Part shown: positions 1 through 10,089 of the stretch, one piece after another | Position numbering within the stretch: the stretch's first letter is position 1 | Layout of the letters: each line of letters opens with the position of its first letter | Source of the DNA: Dugong dugon | Lineage: Eukaryota > Chordata > Mammalia > Sirenia > Dugongidae | DNA: 64,000 bases | Reading direction: 5' to 3' | NCBI GenBank assembly: GCA_030035585.1 | Contig: CM057469.1 | Location: 14,750,501 to 14,814,500 of the forward strand | The notes under the pieces: generated by a model | The model's database searches: none | Seen by the model: only the letters and a program-made list of their open reading frames with translations | Told to the model about the DNA's origin: nothing | Translations under genes and position numbers: made by a program

Positions 1-504
1 TGAGGCTGCCAGCTGTCTCTTACTAGCCTGAAACTCCTTCCTCTCGCTTTCCTCAACCCCTCTCACACTTAACCTTGGAGGGATTACTTTGACCACTTCA
101 TTGCTTTATAGGAGACATTCTTTCACAGAAACAAAGGATACACACAACACAAGTAGCGCGTGGAAAGAGACGCAATGCGAACAATAGTCGCACAAGGAGC
201 GCTGGAGAGAGACTGAGGCGCTGTGAAATGGCGGTAGGCTACAGCAGGGGATGCCTACATATCACTTCATTTGCTTGGATTCGGTGTAGTGCTCGGCATG
301 CGTCAAATTCAAGTTTTGCTTTTTGGAACTCTTTTTTCTTTTTTTTTTGAAATATTTTCGATCAACAGTTGGTTGACGTTGGTTGAATCTGTAGATGCAG
401 AACCCACAGATACGGAGGGCCGAGGGTACTTGGCTGTGTTCCCAGGGGGATCTTGGCTGTCAAGACTGAAGTATGCCATCAGGATATATGTCTAGCTAAA
501 ACAA
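1..504. other. Intergenic, nothing recognised
   Basis: Unique-looking sequence with a T-rich run near 331-350. The 74-codon open frame at 271-495 has no family features. Confidence 0.6.
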
Positions 505-563
505 ACTCCCATGGGTGGCTATGAGCCGGAATCGACTCGACGGCAACAGGTTTGGTTTTTTGG
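505..563 (+). mobile_element. AfroSINE 3'-end fragment
   Basis: Matches only the last part of the SINE: CTATGAGCCGGAATCGACTC, then GACGGCAACAGGTTTGG and a T run. The 5' tRNA-like part is missing. Confidence 0.8.
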
Positions 564-575
564 CGCTCCTGGAAA

Positions 576-970
576 GGTTCCTGGGTCACGCAAACAATTC
601 GCACTGAAGTACTAGCCTAAAGGTTGGTGGTTTGAACCTGCCTAGCAACACTGCAGACAAAAGGCCTGGTGATCTGCTTCCATAAGGATTAAGCCCATTG
701 TTGTCAAGTTGAATCCAACTCATGGCCACCCTGTGTGTTACAGAGTAGAACTGTACCATTGGGTTTTCTTGGCTGTCATCTTAATGAAAGCAGACCATAA
801 GGCCTTTCTTCCATGGCACTACTGGGTGGGTTTGAAGCACCGACCTTTAAATTAGTAATTGAGTGCAAGCCGTTTACGCCGTCTAGGTACCGTCAGGAAA
901 ACCCTATGGAGCAGTTCTACTCTCTAACACATGAGTCAGTTTCAACTCAAGGGCAACAGGTTTGATTTTG
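576..970 (+). mobile_element. AfroSINE (GGTCCCTGGG-head type), split by a nested SINE
   Basis: The head (GGTTCCTGGGTCACGC) to GATCTGCTTCCATAAGGATT lies at 576-692. The element resumes at 891 with GTCAGGAAAACCCTATGGAG and ends GGCAACAGGTTTGATTTTGG near 970. The two parts join into one normal SINE once 693-890 is removed. Confidence 0.8.
693..890 (-). mobile_element. AfroSINE nested in another SINE
   Basis: A second copy of the same subfamily in opposite orientation, from its tail (TTGTCAAGTTGAATCCAACT) to its head (CGTTTACGCCGTCTAGGTACC). It interrupts the plus-strand SINE at its CATAAGGATTA segment, so it is the younger insertion. Confidence 0.8.
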
Positions 971-976
971 GGTGCT

Positions 977-1587
977 CTTGGAAGGCAGAAAGCATACTGT
1001 ATTTCTCTTTGTATCCTCCCCATTAAATAAATGAATGCATTAGTTAATTATGAAATTGTATGTTTTTTCTGAAAACCAGACTATAATAAATTCTGAACCT
1101 CTTAGACTAGTTACTGAGCCTCTACAAGGCTGGGTCAAGGAAGCTTTGTCTTATGAGCCTGACTCCCCTCTGTGGCTCTCTTGTCCCCTGCCACTGGCCC
1201 TGCCCTTCCCACTCCCCACCTCCCACCTCCCACCCCCCACTTCAGTGTGATTCTGCCCGCCTCTGGGCCTCCCATCCTTCCCTCTGCCCTGTTCCTGCTC
1301 TTGGCACCATCTCTATCACAGTGTATAAACTTTGTATCATCTCTCTTAATCCAGAATACATAATTAAATGTTTCTCTTTAAAACCTACTGTATATTTCAT
1401 GTGGAGTTTAGACACTCAACACAGGAGCAGTGGGTTTTTTTGACACAGTTGCTAAACTGTGAGTCCCTGAGGACAGCCTCTCACACTCACCTCCAACCCA
1501 AGGTCTGCACTAGGGCCAGACAAGTGCTCAGGAATGTACCCATTTATACAATATGTAACTTCCACGTTGCTTCACTTGTGCCAAAGA
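977..1587. other. Intergenic, mostly unrecognised
   Basis: Contains a C/T-rich stretch at about 1,200-1,245 and a faint L2-like segment at 1,446-1,545 (GAGTCCCTGAGGACAG). No gene is seen. Confidence 0.5.
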
Positions 1588-2068
1588 TGTCTTAGTCATC
1601 TAGTGCTGCTACAACAGAAATACCACAAGTGGATGGCTTTAACAAAGAGAAGTTTATTTCCTCACAGTAAAGGAGGCTGAAAGTCCAAATCAGGGTGTCA
1701 GCTCCAGGGGAAGGCTTTCTCTCTCTGTTGGCATTCTCATCAATGTTCCCCTGGACTAGGAGCTTCTCTGCGCAGGGGCCTGGGGTCTGAAGGACATGCT
1801 CTGCTCCTGCCACTGCTTTCTTGGTGGTATGAGGTCCCCCTGTCTCTCTGCTCACTTCTCTCTTTTATATCTCAAGAGATTGCCTCAGGACACAATCCAA
1901 TCTTGTAGATTGAGTCCTGCCTCACTAACACAACCACGGCCCAGCCTCCCTCATTAACATCATAGAGGCAGGATTTACAACATATAGGAAAATCACACTA
2001 TACCAGGAATCATGGCCCAACCAAATTGATATACACAGTTTTGGGGGGACATCATTCAATCCATGACA
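1588..2068 (-). mobile_element. Solo LTR-like element, family A
   Basis: Termini on the plus strand are TGTCTTAGTC and CCATGACA, i.e. TG...CA. On the minus strand it carries a TATA-like GATATAAAAGAGAG and a poly(A) signal in GAGGAAATAAACTTCTC before its 3' end. Similar copies occur at 9,584, 12,880 and 60,414. Size, end bases and signals fit a MaLR/ERVL-type solo LTR. No target-site duplication is visible at this copy. Confidence 0.7.
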
Positions 2069-2223
2069 GTCCATTAGGATGAATATTTAGCACCTACATT
2101 ATTCAGTAATTGTGCCGATCCTACCATTATACTGCACCCTGACCTTTGGGAAAAGTGGGGCACAACCACAGATGGCATCAGGATGGTAAAGAAGGGGAAG
2201 GGATGGGGAGGGGACAGATGTCT

Positions 2224-2415
2224 AACGAGCCCCTACGGTGTGTCAAGCACTTTGTATGCCTTATTTATATCCACAAATCAACTCAATGCTATAGTAGATA
2301 TCATCATCCCCATTTTTATGATGAGGAAACTGAGATTCAGAGAGGTCCACACACTTGCGCATGGTCACAGCCCGCAAAGAAATGGTGGAACAGAAATTCT
2401 AACCAGCTCTGAGGA
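2224..2415 (-). repeat. MIR relic
   Basis: TTTATGATGAGGAAACTGAG, TTCAGAGAGGTCC and GGTCACAGCC match the MIR core and 5' part read in reverse, with heavy divergence. Confidence 0.65.
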
Positions 2416-2710
2416 TCCTAAAGCAGGTGCTCGTTGCACAGCCTGAACCAACTGGTCCCCAGAGCAGCCTCGTGGGTCTCCTGGGCTTTGACTTCTAGTT
2501 GCCCACACACAATTCATATTGCACAATTATTACATGACTTCTACTGTCAGGTCATGCTGGAGACTTCCCAGCTGATCAGAGAACAGTTTGTGGACTTTCT
2601 GTACATTTCTGGGGGCAAGGAACTGCCACAGCTCTTCTCCCTGTGCACACTCTGCTTGTGAACTTGAGCTTGTCATTCACCCTTGGATTCTTTCTCCCCT
2701 AACTCTTTGA

Positions 2711-3866
2711 GTAAAATGAGTTCCTTTGTGTGGCCTTTTGCCTTGGTTCTTCGGAAAAACAGCTTGAGAGACTTTTTCCCCTAAGGCCTGAGGAGTTACC
2801 TTTGCCCTAATTTCCTACCCCAGAGGGTTTGTTACTTTGTCCAGGTTGATTGCCATTTTCTGGATAAGCTGTAAACAAGGCTGGTTTGATACTTTTCGTC
2901 TGGTCTTGGGCTGGCCTGCCCTGTGATTGGTATGCCCCTTGCAACTGTTAGTCAATAGGCTATGCAAATGAAGTGACTATTAAAAAAACAAAAAACAAAC
3001 CCGTTGCCATCGATTCTAACTCATAGTGACCCTGTAGGACAGAGTAGAACTGCCCCATAGCATTTAAGGAGCGGCTGGTGGATTTGAATTGCCGACCTCT
3101 TTGTTAGCAGCTGAGCTCTTAACCACTGCACCACCAGGGCTCAAGTGAAGTATCTATGCCTACTATGCAAATGAAGCATCTGTGGCCTATGGGGAGGGGA
3201 TTGGTCAGTTTATGCATCCCCCACTGGGAGGGGCCATACCTTCAAATGGACAAGGAGTTTCGTATATAGTGGCTGATCCGACAGAGGTTGTAGAGACAGA
3301 AGGACACAGGCAGGCAGGAAGCAGGAAGAAACCAAAAGAAAAGGCAAGAGAGAAGAAAGAAAAAGCAGACAGAAAGGAGGCAAAGAACCTCCTAAAGAGC
3401 TATAACACAGGCCAAGGTTTGTAACACTGAAGACAGCAACAGGCCCGGAAGGGGCCTAACAGGAGTGGGTGATGACAGATGGCAGGGCCATGAGGAGACC
3501 TGCATGGCCAAAAGGAGCTGAGAGAGCTGCCTGTGATGAACAAGGGAGACTTTGCCTCCATGCCTCCTGATCCTGATCCTGAGTTGCAGCCTGCTGATAC
3601 AGATCCTGAGTTGTACCATGTTACTTTGTTAATAAACCACTTAACTATAAATATGGTTTGTGAGTTCTGTGTGGCAATTGCAACAGATTATTGGACCCAG
3701 AAGAGAAGTAGAGGGTGCCATGGGAGGGATGGCTGGTGTCAGAATTGGTAAAAAGGTTAGAGAGTGGAAGTATGTCTGACCTCTACCTCATGGGAATCAG
3801 CTTTGGGCTGATCCTGGACATTATCCTTCTGAAGTTGGACAGGTTCTGATGACAGTACTACTGTTA
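2711..3866 (+). mobile_element. LTR with primer-binding-like site, family B copy 1 (interrupted by SINE)
   Basis: Begins near AAAATGAGTTCCTTTGTGTG and includes TATGCAAATGAAG and a purine-rich middle. A poly(A) signal sits in TTAATAAACCACTT. TGGTGTCAGAATTGGTAA follows at 3734-3751, resembling a primer-binding site for tRNA-Leu. Similarity to copies at 8.1 and 19.0 kb continues about 115-130 nt beyond that site and then stops. It reads as an ERV-type LTR plus leader. No retroviral coding sequence is recognised. A SINE at 2,981-3,142 interrupts it. Confidence 0.65.
2981..3142 (-). mobile_element. AfroSINE (GGAGCCCTGG-head type) inside an LTR
   Basis: Runs from tail TTAAAAAAACAAAAAACAAA through GACCCTGTAGGACAGAGTAG to head CACTGCACCACCAGGGCTC. 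It splits the family B LTR at AAGTGACTAT/AAGTGAAGTATCTAT, a sequence that is continuous in the copy at 8.35 kb. Confidence 0.8.
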
Positions 3867-5037
3867 GCATTTTACCCAGGGTTGGTCTGTTTTCATCCTA
3901 ATGCCTTAATACTGGATTCAGCGGGATGGCCTCTATAGCTTATTTTCAAAGGGCTGTCTTAGAATACCGTCACTTTTAGTTAACAAGGGATAGATCCCTG
4001 TAATCTTTGTACTATACTTAATTCAGTACCCAGTGCAATTAAATCTGCTTAAAACATGTTTGAGGATGATGATATAAAATATTTTAGATGAATATTTAAG
4101 ATAAAATTTACATAATTACTTTAAACGTCTTCATTTTACTTGAGCAAGAGAATGCTGATTGATTGTACGCCATCTGACCTATTTGGAGCATAGTAGTGTA
4201 TTGAATTATTTTACTCATAACACACACCTACATAAATGACTAAAAATACACGTGACTATCATAACTTTTTAACCAGATGAAGTGTAATTACAACATAGAT
4301 TTTTTTGAAAGTAACAGAGTCTGCTTGAAGAGCTATTCAACAATTCTCCATATTAATTGGCACGAATCTTTTGGCAGACCAAACTTACATACTTGTACCA
4401 AACTGTTTAAAATATTCTCGAGCTTGCTTGCTTTTGATGCAAAAGGCGAGAATTCCAGGGATCCCATGCTCCCAGCAAAGCAAGTCATGTTTCTCTGCAC
4501 TGGGGATTCCTAGCCTTTCTCTAGGAGAGGTTAAATTTCCAGACAAAATACCATTTTCAGGTCTCCTTTAAGGTTATTTGGTTATATGGGTATGGTTTTT
4601 ACATACTTAGATTTCTGAAATCTCAGTAAGACAATATTTTCCCTATGTAATGTAATAAGAAAGGTTTATCTTGGACCGCCCAGAAAGACTCCATTTTAAA
4701 AGTACTGAAAGTCCAAGGTTATAAAGCTGCCCATAGCATTAACCTGGACAAGAGCATTATAGCAACTCACTTTATAAATGTCATTTGTGCAAATTTATAG
4801 CCCCCCCCCCCTTTTATTACTTTCCTCTTCTTTTTCTATTTTACTTTTTCTGTTGCTTTCTGTGCTCATTCTCCTGGCCCTAGAGAAAACCCCACTGCTC
4901 TATAAGCCAAGGCCAAAACGGCATCCTGACCCACAGAAGACGTGCCCGGCTCCCACAGCTCCTTTGCAGGCCCTGCCTGGAGGCGGCTCCTTTTCTGGCC
5001 CCAGAGCAGACTGCTCAGATCAGTTTATGTTCAGTTT
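3867..5037. other. Intergenic, nothing recognised
   Basis: AT-rich unique sequence, a C run at 4,801-4,812 and a pyrimidine-rich stretch after it. No gene or known repeat is identified. Confidence 0.5.
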
Positions 5038-5054
5038 TTAAAAAGAAATAGCCT

Positions 5055-5939
5055 TAATACAAAATGGATCAAAGACCTAAATATAAAGCCAAAAACTATG
5101 AAGTTCATGGAAGAAAAAATAGGACCAGTGCTACAGGCCTTAATACACAGCATTAACAGGATACAAACCATAACCAACAACACACAAACCCCAGAAGATA
5201 AGCTAGCTAAATGGGATCTTCTAAAAATCAAACACCTATGCTCTTCAAAACACTTCACCAAAAGAGTAAAAAGAGAACCTACAGACTGGGAAAAAAATTT
5301 TGGACAGTACAAGTCAGACAAAGGTCTAATCTCCATAATCTACAAGAAAATCCAACATCTCTACAACAAAAAGACAAATAATCCTATTAAAAAATGGGCA
5401 AAGGAAATCAACAGACGCTTCACCAAAGAAGACATTCAAATGGCCAACAGACACACAAGGAAATGCTCCCAATCACTAGGCATTAGAGAAATGCAAATTA
5501 AAGCCACGAGATACCATCTCACCCCCGGCATTACTGGCACGAATCAAAAACACTGGAAATAACAAATGTTGGAGAGGTTGCGGGGCGATCGGAACTCTTA
5601 TGCACTGCTGGTGGGAACGCAAAATGATACAACCGTTTTGGAAGATGATATGTTGCTTCCTTAGAAAACTAGAAATAGAAATACCATACAATCCAGCAAT
5701 CCCACTCCTAGGAAGATATCCTAGAGAAATAAGAGTCGTCACTCAAATAGACATATGCACACCTATGTTCATGACAGCATTGTTCACAATAGCAAAACGA
5801 TGGAAACAACCTAGATGCCCATCAACAGATGAATGGATAAACAAACTATGGTACATACACACAGTGGAGTACTATGCAACGAGAAAGAACAATGATGAAT
5901 CTGTGAAGCATCTCATAACATGGATGAAACTGGAGGACG
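5055..5939 (+). mobile_element. L1 ORF2 C-terminal fragment, broken and lacking a 3' end
   Basis: Encodes part of the L1 ORF2 C-terminal region: KWIKDLNIKPKTMKFMEEK, TNNPIKKWAKEINRRFTKED and REMQIKATRYHLTP in one frame to about 5,560. Then, in another frame, MHCWWERKMIQPFW, IPYNPAIPLLGRYP, TALFTIAKRWKQP and STDEWINKLWYIHTVEYYA. The frame change shows it is dead. A perfect 17-bp repeat (TTAAAAAGAAATAGCCT) flanks it at 5038-5054 and 5940-5956. There is no L1 3' UTR or poly(A) tail before the second repeat. Confidence 0.85.
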
Positions 5940-6107
5940 TTAAAAAGAAATAGCCTATGTCTTGAACACACTTTTCTGCCCAGATACCGAGTGGACAGTG
6001 CATATGTTTGTGAAAAAGTCCTACAATGCAATACAATCCATGTATTTAACAGGATGCAGCTCCTTTCCAAAAGGGCAGCATAAGTTTCTGCCAGTCATTT
6101 TGAAAAT

Positions 6108-6570
6108 CCACCACCTTCTTGTCCTTTGTCATACTGTGGGGGCTTGCATGTTGCTGTGATTTTGGACTTGGAGTATGCAACCAGTATTTAAAATACCAGT
6201 AGGGTCACCCATGGTGCACAGATTTCAGCAGAGCTCTCAGACTAAGACAGACCAGGAAGAAAAGTCTGGCAATCTACTTCTGAAAATTAGCCGATGAAAT
6301 CCTTAGGATTACAGCAGAACATTGTCCGACTTGCTTGTTTTGGGCATGTCATCAGGAAGGAGCAATTGCTAGAGGAGGACACCATGTTTGGTGAAGTAGC
6401 GGGCCAATGAGGGTGAGGGGACCCTCCATGAGATGGAGCGGCACGAAAGCTGCCACGATGGGTTTGAACATGGTAACGATCATGAGCATGATGCAGGACT
6501 GAGCCGCGTTTCCTTCTGTTGTACATCAGGTCACCGTGAGTCAGCCATCTCGATGGCAACTGATAACAAC
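6108..6570 (+). mobile_element. Short internally deleted RTE/BovB-type element
   Basis: The head CCACC...TTTGTCATACTGTGGGGGC to CCAGTAGGGTCACCCATGG also occurs at 21.37 kb. The tail contains reverse-transcriptase C-terminal relics (TTGTTTTGGGCATGTCATCAGGAAGG) and ends GTGAGTCAGCCATCTCGATGGCAACTGATAACAAC-like sequence, the RTE/AfroSINE tail. It is flanked by TTTGAAAAT at 6099-6107 and 6571-6579, so this 463-bp piece looks like one insertion with both ends present. Confidence 0.7.
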
Positions 6571-6707
6571 TTTGAAAATACTTATTTAATACTATTAAGA
6601 TTTACTCAACCATATCTATAAATACTATCCATCTTCTTTTAATAAAATAAATATTATGATTTTTAAAGACATTTTTAATCAACCCAATTATAATATCATA
6701 TACCCAT

Positions 6708-6854
6708 TAAAAAAAAACCCACTGCTGTCAAGTCGATTCCAACTCGTAGTGACCCGATAGGACAGAGTAGAACTGCCCCATAGGGTTTCCAAGCAGCGGC
6801 TGGTGGGGACTCGAACTGCCAACCTTTTGGCTAGCAGCCGAACCACTGCACCTC
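6708..6854 (-). mobile_element. AfroSINE
   Basis: From AAAAAACCCACTGCTGTCAA through GACAGAGTAGAACTGCCCCA to GCAGCCGAACCACTGCACC. The extreme head is missing or degraded. Confidence 0.85.
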
Positions 6855-7276
6855 TTATTATACTATCATGTTATTATTATTGCTATTATTGAAGCACCCA
6901 GAGGGCTGGGAACGAGGCCTGAGCAGGGTCAGGTGCAGGTTCCCAGGCGAAAAAGGAGTTGGAGCTCAGATGGCCAAAGGAGAACCAAAACCTGCTCCGA
7001 GGGCCACGTCTCCAGGAACCCCCTCCTTACTCTTGAACGATACTCCGCCCCCACCCAGGCTTCTGTCCCCCAAGCCACCCGCATTTGTGCAGCCCCAGAT
7101 GGTTTGGGACATTCCCCTGGACCTAGAGGTCTCCATCCTGATCCAGCGCTGTCGGCCCCTAGACATCATGTCTCCAACCTGCCCAACCCCACCTCATCTG
7201 GTTTTCAGAGGAGGAAAGAGAAGTTGCAAACCACGTTCTCTATATACAGTTTTACAGGGCATGTGTTTTAGACATA

Positions 7277-7637
7277 CAGGCAGTCCCCAGATTACGAACA
7301 AGTTCCGTTCTAAGTCTGTCTTTAAGTCGAATTTGTACGTAAATCTGAACAGTTAAATATGGTTCATAAATAACATCAGTTAGTCAAATGTTTGTCTTAG
7401 TATATAAGGTATAATGTACCTTTTTGCATAAAAATATTAAACTCTTCCAGATGCACTGAAACATCTTTAACATAATAATACAGTAATAATAATGTTTTGA
7501 TGCTTGTCTCAAAGTAGTGCCCATTTGTTATTATGAACCATTGTATGTACTTTGAATGTTTAATATAATAGGCTTTACAGGTGTTGCTTCACAATTACCA
7601 GTTGTACATAAGTCATTCAAAACCTGGGGACTGCCTG
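7277..7637. mobile_element. Short mariner/Tigger-type DNA transposon
   Basis: A 361-bp element with inverted ends CAGGCAGTCCCCAG... and ...CTGGGGACTGCCTG, each flanked by TA (7275-7276 and 7638-7639). The TA target and short inverted repeats fit a non-autonomous Tc1/mariner (pogo-Tigger) element. No transposase frame is seen. The exact family was not determined. Confidence 0.75.
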
Positions 7638-7710
7638 TATAAGCATTCAACGTCCAATGCTACATCTCCCTTTGAAATATATACATAGATTTCAGGATAT
7701 TGACTAAGGG

Positions 7711-7874
7711 AGTTGTTGTTAGCTGCTGTCAAGTAGGCCCCAACTCACAGCGACCCCATGCACAACAGAACTAAACACTGCCCAGTCCTGTGCCGTCCAC
7801 ATGACTGGTTGCAGATTGGACCATAAGGTTTTCATTGGCTGATTTTTGGAAGTAGATTGCCAGGTCTTTCTTTC
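7711..7874 (-). mobile_element. RTE-tail / AfroSINE chimeric fragment
   Basis: Starts GTTGTTGTTAGCTGCTGTCA and GCCCAGTCCTGTGCCGTCC, the reversed 3' end of the RTE element. It passes into AGGTTTTCATTGGCTGATTT and CCAGGTCTTTCTTTC, typical of a third AfroSINE subfamily seen at 14.83 kb. Confidence 0.6.
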
Positions 7875-7889
7875 TAGATGAGTTCTTTA

Positions 7890-8092
7890 TTGTTGTTGTT
7901 AGTTGCCATTGAATCAATTGTGACTCATGGCTACCCTGTGTGTTACAGAATAGAGCTGTGCTTCATAGGTTTTCTCGGCTGTAATCTTAAGAGGCAGATC
8001 ACCAGATCTTTTCTTCTGTGGCACCACTAGATGGGTTCTCGCTGCAAACTTTTAGATTAGCAGTCAAGCACAAACCATTTATGCCATTGTGG
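7890..8092 (-). mobile_element. AfroSINE (GGTCCCTGGG-head type)
   Basis: Tail TTGTTGTTGTTAGTTGCCAT to CAAGCACAAACCATTTATGCC near the head. It lies directly after a 15-bp sequence (TAGATGAGTTCTTTA, 7875-7889) that recurs at 9357-9371, beyond the adjacent LTR. Confidence 0.8.
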
Positions 8093-9338
8093 TGAAATGA
8101 ATTCCTTTATGTGGCCTTACATCTTGGTTCTTTGAAAAAACAGCTTGAGAGATTTTTTCCCCCAAGTCCTGAAGAGATACATTTGCCCTAATTTTCTACC
8201 CCAGAGGGTTTGTTACTTTTGTCCAGGTTGATTGACGTTTTCTGGGTAAGCTGTAAACAACTCAATGGTTTGATACTTTTTGTCCAGCCCTGGGCTGCAG
8301 ACTGCCCTGTGATTGGTATGCCCTTTGCAGGGATTGGTCAATATACTATGCAAATGAAGTGATATAGACTGTGCAAATAAAGTAACTATAGCCTGCTATG
8401 CAGATGAAGTGTCTATGTCTCACCAAGAGAGGACTAGTCAGTTCATGGCCCTGGTGGGAAGGCCATGCCTTGAAATTAACCAGGAGTTTGCTTACGTATG
8501 CAGCCAACCCCACAAAGGTTTGCAAGCAGGAAGAGGAGGAAAGAAGCAGAAACGAGAAAAGGCAAGAGAGGCAAAGAAGAGAGAAGAAGCAGAGAGAGAG
8601 GAGGTAAGAAGCCTCCTAAAAGAGCTGTGGAGTTGGTGGTGACGGCAGAAACCCACTGCTGGGAATGCAGCTAAGAGAGCTGAAAAAAACTGCTGCGCTA
8701 GTTATGAGCTGGGTCAGTCAGCAGTGGAGAGGCTGACGGCAGAGAGGCCAAAGGCAGAGAGGCCTGTCCGGAGGGGCCCAACAGGAGCTTGTCCTGAGGG
8801 GGCTGAGAAGAAGCCTGTCCAGAGAGGACTAAGAGGAGCCTCTCCTGAGGGGGCCCAGAGGAGGCCTGTCCTGAGGCGGCCAAGAGGAACTTGTCCTTAG
8901 GGAACTGAGAGGAGGCCTACACGGCTGAGAGGGGGCATGTATGGCAGAGAGAAGGGCCTGCTTGCTTGCAGGGCCAAGAGGAGTTGAGAGAGCTGTCCCA
9001 CACTGAAGAGGGGAGGGATGTACTCTCCTCTTCGGGCGAGCCTTCCAGACTTCGCCTGCATGCTTCCTGATCCTGATCTCAAGTGGTACCCTGTTGCTTC
9101 CTTAATAAACCACTTTTAACTGTAAGTATGGTCTGTGACTTTTGTGTGGTCATTGGAATAAATTATCAAACCCAGAAGAGAAGTAGAGAGTGCCGTGGGA
9201 GGGACGGCTGGTGTCAGAATTGGTGAAGAGTTTGGAGAGTGGAGGTATGTCTGACCTCCCCCTCACAGGGCTCAGCTTTAGGCTGATCTTGATTCTCATG
9301 AACCCCCTTGAGATTAGACAGGTTCTGGCACTACTACT
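8093..9338 (+). mobile_element. LTR with primer-binding-like site, family B copy 2
   Basis: Aligns by eye with the copy at 2.7 kb, from GAAATGAATTCCTTTATGTG through TATGCAAATGAAG and TTAATAAACCACTTTTAACT to TGGTGTCAGAATTGGTGA (9209-9226), and on for about 110 nt. It is longer than copy 1 because of a 25/26-bp tandem array at 8763-8915. No retroviral coding frame is visible. Confidence 0.65.
8763..8915 (+). repeat. Six-unit 25/26-bp tandem repeat inside the LTR
   Basis: Units begin CCTGTCC or CTTGTCC and end in AGAGGAG-like purines. Lengths alternate 25, 26, 25, 26, 25 and 26 bp, total 153 bp. They include CTTGTCCTGAGGGGGCTGAG and CCTGTCCTGAGGCGGCC. The array is absent from the copy at 2.7 kb. 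Confidence 0.8.
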
Positions 9339-9583
9339 CGAACCTCACAACCATCTTAGATGAGTTCTTTAGTATCTCCAAAGCAGCTTATAATAGCTGA
9401 ATCGGAAAAACCTCTTTCCTAGTGTTTGGAAATACTTCAGAAGCCTAAAATACTCCCCCTAAAAATACTTGTAGGGCTTGGACCACCATGTGATTGTAAA
9501 ATTGGGGACGATGGCAAAAAGTCATTCAAATTATTTGTTCTTTGTCCCCATCGTATACACACAAAGGCCTCCACCATACCGTG

Positions 9584-10089
9584 TGTCTTAGTCATCTAGT
9601 GCTGCTATAACAGAAACACCACACGTGGATGGTTTTGACGAAGAGAAGTTTGTTTTCTCACAGTTAAAGTAGGCTAAAAGTCCAAATTCAGGGCGTCAGC
9701 TCCAGGGGAAGGCTTTTTCTCTCTGCTGGCCTTCTTCTCTTCATTGTTCCTCCGGACTAGGAGCTTCTCTGTGCGGGGACCCTGGTCCAAAGGACGTGCT
9801 CTGCTCCCGGCACTGCTTTCTTGATGGTATGAGGTCCCCACTCTCTGCTTGCTTCCCTTTCCTTTTATCTCTTGAGAGATAAAAGGTGGTGCAGGCCACA
9901 CCCCAGGGAAACTCCCTTTACATTGGATCAGGGATATGACCTGGGTAAAGATGCTGTTACAATCCCACCTGATCCTCTTTAACATAAAATTACAATCACA
10001 AAATGGAGGACAACCACACAGTTCTGGGAATCTTGGCCCAGCCAAATTGACACACACATTTTTAGGGGGACATAATTCAAACCATGACA
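9584..10089 (-). mobile_element. Solo LTR-like element, family A copy 2
   Basis: TGTCTTAGTCATCTAGTGC at one end and ACCATGACA at the other, 506 bp. The minus strand includes CTCAAGAGATAAAAGGAAAG as a TATA-like segment. It is a close relative of the copy at 1,588. No clear target-site duplication. Confidence 0.7.

Noticed and set aside
2711..3866. Possible full endogenous retrovirus spanning the two family B LTR copies at 2.7 and 8.1 kb
   Set aside because: Both are in the same orientation about 5 kb apart, but the DNA between holds L1, RTE, SINE and mariner pieces and no gag, pol or env relics.
4942..5562. 206-codon open frame as a host gene
   Set aside because: From about residue 38 it is L1 ORF2 C-terminal sequence, and the frame then breaks.
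8698..8883. Minus-strand frame with repeated QAS...PPQ motifs
   Set aside because: It is the translation of the 25/26-bp tandem array in an LTR, not a gene.
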